A stretch of 64,000 nucleotides of DNA from Rachycentron canadum (lineage: Eukaryota > Chordata > Actinopteri > Carangiformes > Rachycentridae). The DNA lies in contig CM076649.1 of the NCBI GenBank assembly GCA_038496675.1, positions 12,506,185 to 12,570,184 on the forward strand, in the 5' to 3' direction. The position numbers and the translations under genes were made by a program. The notes under the pieces were generated by a model. It searched no databases, was not told where the DNA came from, and saw only the letters and a list, made by a program, of their open reading frames with translations. How positions within the stretch are numbered: the first letter of the stretch is position 1; each line of letters starts with the position of its first letter. Positions 14,601 through 23,926 of this stretch are shown piece by piece.

Positions 14601-17023
14601 AAAAAAAACACACAGTGAGGGTAATGTGCGTGGGTGTTGTTCTGCATGTGTATAAGCCCGCAGCTTATCTTGCCCTACTTTTCCCCAAAAAGTGGAGAAG
14701 AGCAGACAAATGCTCATGCGTATGCTCTCTGAAATGTGTTTCTTCACGCTCCCTCTGGTCCAACCACAGCTTAAACAATATTGTCCAGACAATAAAGCCC
14801 TGTCTCTTTCCCTTTTTTTATACTCTGTCCAACATCATCCCCGTCTCCTTTCTATCCCTCCTTCTTCTTTGTTTGTTTTTGGGATGTCGACTCAGATAAA
14901 ACACTTTGTTTGACTGGCCCCAATTTGCAGTTCCAGCATGGCATGTGTGGATTATTCATGTGTTTAACGTGCCATTGTTTCTGCAAGGTTTGGCATGAGC
15001 TTATTGAGGGTATGTCCGCTGTATGTGTGTGTGTGTGTGTATAAAGGAACCTATTTGTTAGACTGAGCTTGATTTGCATTTTTAAGGGAAATTGTTCATT
15101 TGTTTAAAACTTCAGAAAACACATTGAGAGAGAATCCTCTTTTTCAAAGGTGAGACAATCATCACAAAGGATGAACAGACAGATCAAAGAGTCAAGAGAG
15201 GAGCCAATAACTCACGTGTTGTGGAGGCTCCAGCACAGATTGTGATCTGTGAGGGGAAGCAGACGATGGTGGGAGATTCCCAAGGCTATTCGGTAGACGT
15301 AGGTGCGAGACTCAGCATTAAAACGGGCATGGAAGTCTTTAGGAACACGGTGGGCACGTGTTATCCTGGAAAAGAGACAAAAGAGCAGTTGGAGTGAAAG
15401 CCAACATATATTCAGTCCTGAAAAGCTTTAACCTCTGAAAACTCTGTGCCTGAAACTGTAATGAGCAGTAATTTCTAATTCATATTATTCATTAATACAA
15501 CATGCAGCTAATGCCCTGCACAAAAGTGTCCTCTCTTTTATTATGCTATAAAAAAGACACTTGAAAAGCACAGGAAATAATGTTAAACACATAGTTATTC
15601 AGATGAACACTCAACAACAAACCATGTTTCAGAAAAAATTAGGTCTTCAGACACAGATGGCATTCATCCTGCATACTGCCAACAAGAAAAACTGTGCATA
15701 AGACACTGTCCAAAATGCCAACATTGCAACTTTTGACACAAAGCCACACCTGCTGTCAACAGCTAAAATGGCTGCCAAGGGCCCTGATGATCCAAGCACT
15801 TATGGTCACACAGCATCACAACAGACTAAACAGCCGAGGCTCTTTGATATGATTCCAGCAGGGGTATCACTGACAGTGGACACTTCCTGTCTTTTGTTCA
15901 CACAAAGGCAGGGATGGATCATAAAATAACTGTAATGTACACAGACACAAACATTCTTCCTTATAATTAAATGATTAAGTGTGGATCAATTCATGACAAT
16001 GGACCAATTCTTACAATAAACTGAAGAATGTCACAAGCATTTCTGATTAAAGCTCTACACTTGAATGACTCTTTATCTTGAATCATCTTTATATAGCTGT
16101 GGTGTTAATTTTTCAGACTTTTTGTGGTCTCAAGATCCTGTAATAACTGAGTGTAAGGGACTGAAAATTCAAATCCAAACATCAAGTCTGTAAATGTTGA
16201 ATAAGTTCTGCCAGTATTAAAATATACTTAAAATATAAATAATATAATACTAATAATAAAACATAAAATATTAAAATATGCTATTTCTATCAAGTCCAAT
16301 GACACATTGCAAGTTAACCCTGCTTTGCTACACAACATCTCACTTTCTTTGTAATATGATTAAATTAATACAATCTGCTCTTAACAATTTTTTATGGCAC
16401 GGTCAGACTCAGCAACAAGCTTCACAAATGGAAACTAAAATGAAAATATTTAAATGTAAAAGGTATTTTACAAAGTGAATGTAAATTTCCAATAACAATC
16501 AAAACATGTCCCTTGGTAAATTTAATATTACAACATGCTCAGTAGGACAGATACGTAATGTTCAGTAACAAGTGGGAATTCTTAATGTGTACACCTGTAA
16601 AGTGAGAGAACAAAGAGCTGCAGCCAGCTGTGTCAGTCTGATTGTCACTGCATAAAGCACATGAGCACCCTATTGTGTTCATCCACACATGCCTATGCCT
16701 GCACAGAGTATGCATTCATGCATGTGTATGTTGTGTGCATGCGAGAAAGTGGGAGAAGATGAGTGTTAGGGGTGTGTAAATGTACTGGAGGCTAGAACTA
16801 TGAGAACAATGCTGATCAAATACACACATAACATGTAGGTGCAGTCTAAGTGTGTGTGTGTGTGTGTGTGTGTCTGTGAACAGTGAGAGAAACTAGGTTA
16901 CGTTTCCAGGGGAGGAGATTGACTGTGACACGTGGCAGAGGAAACCCTTGCGTTTGCCTCCAGTGTGTGCTACAATATGAAGTGACAGCCTTCGCCTGGC
17001 CCCAAAACCACACAGGGGAATGA

Positions 17024-17056
<33 letters not shown>

Positions 17057-20000
17057 AAATTTTCATAAGTAGCATACAAAGCATGGCCTCACACATTTGG
17101 AAATGAGGGCTTTGTTTGGTGTGGCACCATTTTTGCTACTCAGCAGTTTCCCCTTATGGGAGAGGGGCTATTCATCTTGGGCTAAATGAGGTCCACGTTC
17201 TCATAAAGACAAGTGAAGCAGAAGCAAAAAAGACATTTTATTTTTATGTATAGTTTGCAGTCTATGATCAAATCTTGCTTTGGCTCTCTATCTCAGGAGG
17301 AAACAGATCAAAGCTACAAGCCAGGGGCCATATTCTGATTTATGCTGTAAGAAAAACTCCTCCTAGGTTACATCCAAGTAAGATGTTAAAAGATGTTTTT
17401 TAAGTCATGGCAGGTCAAGACTTTCCAACCTGAGCATAGAGAGTATGTCTCAATACAATACTGAAAATAAAATGTACAACTAGTTTCACATAGTAATCAT
17501 GATGGTAATTTCAATTTAACTAGATGTGTGTGCATGTATATGTGTGTGCTTGTGTGTACTAACAGATGCTACAGATCATAAAGCAGAGCAGGGATCATCC
17601 TTTCTAACCTTCTCTCTGCAGGTTTAGGGATTAGTGGGATGTTGGGAGCTGCCTTACCTCCCTTCCATTTCTCACTGACTCTCTTTATCCCTCACTATTC
17701 GTACCGCCTCACACAGAAAAGCTGCTGTCTAAACATCACAGCAGACTAACCTAAGTAGTCATACTGTATGTGAGAAAGTGACGGTGGTTTTGAATAATAC
17801 AAAGATGTATGCAGAGGAGATTTTAAAATCTATCTATCCATCCATCTGTCCGTCTGTCTATCCAACCATATGCAGCGATCGCCACATTTACTCATAACAG
17901 TCTGCATCTGACACTACATATTTACATGGAAAACACAGTGTATCCCCGGCTAAAAAAATAGAAGAAAAGCAAAGAAAACGGATACTTTTCGAAGAGCATG
18001 TGTAAATCCTCTCATAGCTTGTGAAACAGTAAGGAAACCAGAATGAGATTTGAAGTCCTTGTGATTTTGATCAAGCTAAAAAGTGGGAACAGGTGTCTTT
18101 ATTAGCTCAGGCTTCATTTAGCATGAAATTACTTGTCTGGTGCTCAGCATCATTAATCCACCTGTACGTACTGTATGAAGTTAATGTTTTACCAAAAGAG
18201 TTCTCTAAACCTGTGCAGGATAGGAATAAAATAATCTATTTGCCACTTCAATAATTCTCATTAATTTCCTCCTGGTATCAAAGTTGGATGAATTCAGCAA
18301 CAGTCACCTGTTGGTTTGTTTCCTGATATGTGTCGTTGTTCAATGGCTTAATCGTACCATTAAGACACAAAGCTCAGGAACAAAACAATAGCTCACAGCT
18401 AAGCTAAAACATGTTCAGATCATTATTCAGGGTAATGTAGAAATCCAGAAGTACAATCTGAATGAGGCTGTGGTTCATTAGAAGCCCCGTGGGAGGAGAT
18501 TTGTTTTCCTCTACTGTCGAACCTTGATTGTTGCCGACTCACCTGATTTGTTCAGTCCTCAGGTGGAAATTCAGGGCTGCAACAAGAATTTCCTCAGTAA
18601 ATGGCGGCTTTCTGTTTTTGCGCTGCAGGTCAAAGTGGGCGGAGTTAGAGAGGGCATGGACCCCTGTGTCTGTTCTGCTGGATATCGACACAGATACTGG
18701 GTTGAGGGGCTTCAGTCTCCTTATTGCATCCTGCCCACAAACAGATAGAATCAAACAAGTAAAAAGCTGCAGATTGTTATATTATAAAAAATATAAAAAA
18801 CTTAAGTCACTCGTAGTTTAGCACAAATAGTCAGGCAAACAGTACCAGTCAAATATTTGGACACACCTACCTTTCATAGGTTTTGACTATTTTCATTGAA
18901 CAACAATACTGAAGCCAATATGACTATGAAATAATACATATGGAATTATGTAGTAAACAAAAAAGTGTTACACATTTTTGATTCTTCAAATTAAGCCACC
19001 ATTTTTCTTGATGACAGCTTTGCACAATATTTGCATGAACTTAATCAGCTTCATGAGACAGTAACCTAATATGTCTTGAATTAACAGGTGTGGTTTGTCA
19101 AAAATTAAGTGATGGAATTTCTTGCCTGAGATCATCAGTTGTGTATTGGTAGCATTGGTAAACAGTAAATAGTACCACTGAACTGATATTATGTCCAGAA
19201 TAAAGAGAAACAATAGTCCATCATTACTTTAAGACACAAAGGTCTGGCAATCCAGAAAATTGTAAGCGCTTTGAATGTATATTCAAGTACAAACACTATG
19301 ATAAAACTGGCTCTCAAGGACTGACCAAGACTTGCCATTGCTGCAGAGGATAAGTTCATTAGAGCTGCCTGGCTCAGAAATAACCACTTGACAGCACCTC
19401 AGATTAGAGCCTGTATGAATGCATTTCAACATCAACTGTCTGGAGGAGACTGCATGAATTAGGCCTTAACAGGTGATTAGCTGCAGAAAATCAACTTCTG
19501 ATGGAGGCAAATGTAATATATAATTGCTTGGGCCAAGAAAGTGGAAATCAGTACTATTAAATTTTAGATTATTGGCTCAAATTCTGCTGTGTTTTTGTGA
19601 GATGCAGAAAACGGGAACAGATTTTATCTGCATGCTTGGTTCCTAACATGAAGCACGGAGGAGGTGAGATGGTGTGGGGGTGTTTCGCTGGTGACGCTGT
19701 TCGTGATTTAGTCAAATTGAAGGCACGCTTAACCAGCACCACTACCACAGCATTCTGCTGTAACATGGCAGCCCATCTGGTTTGCGCAAACCAAAACACA
19801 CCCCAAGGCTATGTAAGGGCTATTTAACCAAAAAGGAGAATGAAGGAGTGCTGCCTCAGATGACCTGGCCCCCACAATCACCCAGTTTTAAACCAAATGA
19901 GATAATTTAGGATGAGAGGGGACTACATTGAAATACAAGCAGTCACCAAGTGCTTAACATATATGGGAATTCCTACAAGACTTTTGAAAACAAGCCACGT

Positions 20001-21591
20001 GACTACCTCATAAAGTATTAGAGAATATTGTGAGCATGCAAAGCTTGATTAAAGCAAAAGATGGCTACTTTGAAAAAACGTCTTTTATTTACACTTATTT
20101 GTTTACTACATAATTCTGTATGTGTTATTTCATTCTTGAGCAGTGCTCTACGATGTAGAAAAATCATAAAAATTCAGAAAAAGCATTGAATTAGAAGGCA
20201 GGTCCAAACATTTGACTGCTATTGTAGATAAAGAGGGGTATCAAATAGAGCTGCAGATGGCTGTATGATGTGATGAGAAAGTCTGTCATCTTCTTTGCTG
20301 TTTGCTATTTCCCATGTGAGCTCTACTCTCAAATATCTTTTTGGACATTTTATGTTTTTACTATATCGACAGTATCGGAACTGACAGGAAATGAGGGGAG
20401 AGAATGATAGCAAATGACATGCAACAAAGGTCTGTAGCTAAATGCAAACTGAAGAATTTGAGGTTCATGGTTGACAGCTTAACCCCTGGACCAACTGTGT
20501 TCCCCAGGTTATTAGGTACCACTGAATACATTGTATGCCATTAAGTCATGTGTCCTCTCTTCATATTTAATCATCATGCAGACTGGTGAGCTGAATGATC
20601 TGTAAACCCAGTGAAATTCAAAGCTTACCATTCTTCATATTTGTCAGTTTATTAAACAAAACTGACCATGACTGGCACACATCCATCTGACCATTCTGGC
20701 TTTTAGTTTTAAGATTTCTACAAGTCATAGCTGTAAATCTGACACTGCAATGTTAAAACTGTCAACATCCGTTATGGGTGATTTTGTTTGTGTGACCATG
20801 AACCGTGCAACATTGTTTACATATTTGCAAGCTAATGTAATGAACTACATTTTATGGATACATGTTTCTGGTTTTTAGCCAGCCTTGCTGAAATAAATGG
20901 GGTTGACAATATCATCGAAAGACCTTGCAGCACAATGCAATTCCACAGCACCACAAACTGCAGTGTCCAAAAATAACAAAAACAACATTACAGCTCCAAT
21001 GCAGGAAGGATTTATGACAGGAATGCTGCATTGGACCGAATGAGTTTTAGTTAAGTGTGCCAAATAAAGTGGACACTGTCATTCACATAGAAACTGACAT
21101 GATAGCTATGGCACAACCAGCCTCTCTCCCTTTACACATACAGCTTTTACATATTATCACCTTATGATACTGTGGCTTTCATGTATATATCATGAACCTG
21201 ACTAATTAAACAACCTGATGAAACAACTTTACAGCCAAGGGCACACACCAGCAGAAAATGATTATCTGGTTTGTTGGACAATACATACATGAAAATTTAG
21301 TTAGCTTGTGTTATAGTCTTGGAAAGACAGAAAGAGGAAAACTGGAGGATGATGACAATCTGAATAATGAATTTAACAAATCTCACCTCCAGGTGGTCCT
21401 GGATCCCCTTTTTATCCAGCTGTTGTAAAGGCACTTTTGCTGCACCGCTGCGGAGGTAATAATTGTCATATAATTAATAGTTAATTATGCTGATGACATG
21501 CCAAATGTAATAACTCATCCTGAAATGTGACCTACTTGTATTTTGTTCCAATGTATTGAAAAAAGATGAGGTAACGTGCCCAGGTGTGCAT
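8670..21591 (-). CDS. pusl1: tRNA pseudouridine synthase-like 1 (TruA family), complete, 7 exons
   Basis: The family converts uridine to pseudouridine in RNA; mammalian PUSL1 works in mitochondria. Exons in coding order on the minus strand: 21591-21536, 21447-21387, 18730-18543, 15365-15216, 12858-12688, 9112-9058 and 8861-8670. All introns are GT-AG, the phases agree, and the joined frame is 873 nt (290 aa; human is about 303). The start MHTWARYLIFFQYIGTKYN is the only in-frame ATG after an upstream stop. The TruA active-site motif SSRTDTGVHA sits at residues 56-65 with catalytic Asp60. Further matches are RVPKDFHARF, RTYVYRI, LVGTHNFSSF, SFLYKQVRRMTG across the last junction, and APAHGLFL near the end. 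No strong mitochondrial presequence is obvious in the short N-terminus. It is convergent with DDX19 and divergent from ACAP3. Introns reach 3.6 kb, much larger than the exons. Confidence 0.95.
10479..10528. repeat. Two-copy tandem repeat, 28-base period
   Basis: A 22-base block beginning TAAGAAAGTAAAGG occurs at 10479-10500 and again, unchanged, at 10507-10528. This looks like a recent local duplication. Confidence 0.8.
10620..10745 (-). repeat. Fragment of a teleost interspersed repeat
   Basis: The segment reads GGGATCACCAAAG...CATTCTGAGAGG...CACCAAATTCCATTACGTCC...GCTGAGACATTT. I recognise this word order from a very common fish repeat (GGATCACCAAAG, CATCCTGAGGGG, CCAAATTTCATGGCAATCC, TTGAGACATTT). 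A related piece in the opposite orientation lies at 55785-55900. The family name is not known to me; recognition is from memory, not from a search. Confidence 0.6.
12859..15215. other. PUSL1 intron 5 (2.4 kb)
   Basis: It contains an AG-rich simple tract at 13213-13232, an interspersed repeat fragment at 13470-13740, a purine-rich stretch at 14400-14600 and a short (GT)n at 15024-15041. No gene is seen. Confidence 0.7.
13470..13740 (-). repeat. Fragment of a teleost interspersed repeat (GCTAATTAGC/TTAGCATG type)
   Basis: The stretch contains TGACCAAATACCTG, GCTAATTAGCAAATGTTAGC, CTAAACTAAGATGT, ATGGTAAACATGACAC and a CCTCACAGAGC end, the characteristic word order of an abundant fish repeat rich in GCTAA/TTAGC words. 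As I recall the consensus, it belongs to the same larger element as the fragment at 10620-10745. The copy is degraded and has no coding potential. Confidence 0.6.
15366..18542. other. PUSL1 intron 4 (3.2 kb)
   Basis: It holds a (GT)n tract at 16851-16873 and a complementary (CA)n tract at 17026-17050. The rest shows no recognisable gene or element. Confidence 0.65.
16851..17050. repeat. Pair of opposed GT and CA microsatellites
   Basis: A (GT)n run at 16851-16873 and a (CA)n run at 17026-17050 lie about 150 bases apart inside a PUSL1 intron and are complementary as a single strand. Confidence 0.85.
18837..20226 (+). mobile_element. Degenerate Tc1/mariner-family DNA transposon
   Basis: The left end (CAGTACCAGTCAAATATTTGG at 18839) and right end (CCAAACATTTGACTGCTATTGTA ending at 20226) are imperfect terminal inverted repeats of the Tc1 type, about 1.39 kb apart. 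A TA is present at the right end. Between them on the plus strand are remnants of a Tc1 transposase: a helix-turn-helix-like piece (TAPQIRACMNAF near 19410), the conserved MKHGGGEMVWGCF at about 19650 and TWPPQSP followed by a stop-broken tail near 19863. Frameshifts and stops separate these pieces, so it cannot encode an active transposase. It sits in PUSL1 intron 2, antisense to the host gene. Confidence 0.88.
21387..21535. other. pusl1: PUSL1 exon 2 (61 nt) and short intron 1 (88 nt)
   Basis: Exon 2 (21447-21387, minus) encodes GAAKVPLQQLDKKGIQDHLE and joins exon 1 through an AA|C split Asn codon. The donor of exon 1 is GTAGGT, and the acceptor before exon 2 is TCCGCAG. These small coding blocks are too short to be caught as open frames on their own. 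Confidence 0.9.
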
Positions 21592-21810
21592 GTTCACACA
21601 CACTCTTTGATCATGCTGCTCTTGTTCGCAACAGTTAAAAGTTACATCTAGAAAAAAAATTTACTTTTTAAGGGTCAAACTTTCATTTGACAACACAGCG
21701 TCTCCGACTGTAGTGACAGTCTTATATAGATGACTTTCACAAGCCTCTGCTGAAGCACTCCTGCATTTGGGGCTGGACACAAGCGCCAGACTAAGACAGA
21801 GGCAACACGA

Positions 21811-22040
21811 CCCGCACTTCCGGGTAGTGGTATTTGTAGTCCGGAAGTAGGTCAACAAGTCCTCACTAGCGGCTCCTCTGTGATACTACAAAGAGAGCAG
21901 GTCAGAAGATTTTAGCAGTCGGTATTTTATTCATCATCTCATCTCCATAAAACAACCCACACAAACGCACTGAGACAAATAAACACACTGAGATGTAGCA
22001 GCAGCGACGCATGCGCATTAGCTGTGTGGCCATTTTCGGC
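21811..22040. promoter_or_regulatory. Putative PUSL1-side core of the divergent PUSL1/ACAP3 promoter
   Basis: Two exact ETS/GABP-type motifs lie in inverted orientation, ACTTCCGG at 21816-21823 and CCGGAAGT at 21841-21848. An NRF1-like palindrome, CGCATGCGCAT, is at 22008-22018, and a YY1-like AAAATGGCC (minus strand) at 22028-22036. This set is typical of TATA-less housekeeping promoters of nuclear genes for mitochondrial proteins, which suits PUSL1, whose ATG is at 21591. The start of transcription is not visible; function is inferred from motifs. Confidence 0.6.
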
Positions 22041-22839
22041 AACTTCTTTGGCCACAGGCTGCTCGTGCTCCCTGGTTTCTGCATTCACAGTAGGTGTTCA
22101 TCTACATACTACAAATTCACTGCAGATGTAGGCCTAAATGTTAATATAATGTATAGTTTTAGGCGCGATGACAACTTCTTGCGTGCATGCAGCGGCCCTG
22201 TCGGTCGCCTTTTGTTTGCGTCATAACCTAAGAGAGCGTGTTTGTCGTAATCCACCACTGACCAGTCGCAAAACCATTTGCCGTGAAAATCATTGAAACC
22301 AGAGACCATGAAATTATTGGAGATGGGTCAACTGCGAGTGAGCTAAGGACAGTCAACAAAAGCAGCAAACCAGTTAAAGATCAACATGAATAAGACGTAA
22401 ATAAGAGAATAAAACAACAGACAACTGACATCAGTCTTATTCTGTTAAAAAAGAAAACGAGTTGCATGTTTTTTCTCTTCATTCATTTAGGCTCCAATAT
22501 AAAATTAAAAATCTGATATCAAAGACTGATTTCCTGGATTAAGAAAACAACCGAGAGGCTCATTAAAGTTATAAAGTTCAAAGTTTACTTCTTACCTGGC
22601 TGCTGCTTTCTCCTCAGAGATAGCAAAGTTGAAAATGAAGCTGTTACATTCGTGCTTAATCACCTGAGATGCTTGACGTTTGCATTAATCTATTCCGTTC
22701 ATTATTAATAAATGTTCATACATTATTAAGCTTTTTTTTTTTTGTCCCTGCTTTAAGCTGTTAGGCTACATTCACGAAATAAACTTAGAAAACAAAAACT
22801 GTGTATGTAGAAATTATCCCTCCCATGATTCCCCCTGCT
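22041..22839. other. Spacer between the two promoter sides
   Basis: AT-rich non-coding DNA with a T-tract at 22732-22743. Nothing specific is recognised apart from its position between two divergent genes. Confidence 0.5.
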
Positions 22840-23174
22840 TCTCCGGCGGTGTTACGGCAGTTTGTGGCCAGTCGGCGCTCTCCTCCTCCTCTCCTCTCCT
22901 CTCCTCTCCTCTCCTCCTCCTCCTCCTCCTCCTGCCTCCACGCTGCAGCTACGCCTCTCGCCTGTGTGGACAGCCGCGGCAGCAGTGTAGTAGTAATCCG
23001 CCTGCCGCGCACTCCAGCTCGCATTCTGTGTCACGGTGCCACCGGGAGAGGGGCGACACACCACTGCGCGTCCGGGGGTAACAGTCACCGCCATCCTCAA
23101 AGGTTCGAGCTACGTCCCGCTGCGGGCAATGACATTGGCGGACTGAAGTGTGGGAATACACGATCAAACGCAAA
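22840..23174 (+). promoter_or_regulatory. acap3: CpG-rich promoter / 5' leader of ACAP3
   Basis: Base composition changes sharply here: many CG dinucleotides (GTCGGCGCTC, CCGCGGC, GCCGCGCACTCC, GCGTCCGGGGG) in an otherwise AT-rich neighbourhood, just before the ACAP3 start codon. It includes a 56-base pure pyrimidine tract at 22878-22933. This fits a CpG-island promoter and leader; the transcription start is not determined. Confidence 0.65.
22878..22933 (+). repeat. Pure pyrimidine (CTCCT)n/(CCT)n mirror repeat
   Basis: 56 consecutive C/T bases: CCT units flank a core of CTCCT units, so the array reads almost the same in mirror image. Polypurine-polypyrimidine mirror repeats of this kind can adopt triplex (H-DNA) structure. 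It lies about 240 bases before the ACAP3 ATG. Confidence 0.85.
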
Positions 23175-23880
23175 ATGACGGTGGACTTTGAAGAATGTAT
23201 AAAGGATTCACCCCGATTCAGGTAAGGCTGCTCCTCTCAGGAACATCACAGCGGTGCGCAAAAATGGCACACCTTCTTTTACGCATGATTTTTTTTTTTT
23301 TTTTTTTTTTTTTGAGATGGTGTTTTAACGCTTCTTCTCATGCAGGATTTGTGGTGGCATCAACATTGTAAATGATACTAGATGCGTGTGTGTCTGGATT
23401 CACTCGTGCTCATTTGTTCATTTTTCTAATTTTGCTCAAATCTTCAGTCTCATTTTACAGTTTTGTTTGTTTTTGTTTTTTTAATGGCATCATTTGGTTA
23501 AAACAAACATTTGCGTTGTGATTATATTTGCGACTGTCGTTGGTTCCTGTGTCTGGTTTTAGGATGTGGTGTGTTACATTAGCTCTGCTCATATGAGAGG
23601 AGGGACAGTCATTACCTCGCACAGTGAGGATCCATTTTGCTTGAGTGTAGAAATTAGAAGTGGTTTTTAGTCTTGCTGTCATGCTGCAATTAACCCTCTA
23701 GTAAGGAGGACTTCTACAGTGAGTTCTTTACAATGAGAGAGTGTGTAAAGGGGGTCCTCCTGTGTGCAAGTGAATGTTGCAGCATGGCATACAGGTTGGG
23801 TGCAGTCTTCTCAAGCTCACAGAGGCCCCGGAGTCACCCAGCGTGTCTCTGTGGTAGCAGACTGGAGAGCAGATGCCCTT

Positions 23881-23926
<46 letters not shown>

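Noticed and set aside
22785..23100. Minus-strand frames in the CpG-rich region with Glu-Arg repeats
   Set aside because: They arise from the pyrimidine tract of the ACAP3 leader read in reverse; no homology is recognised.
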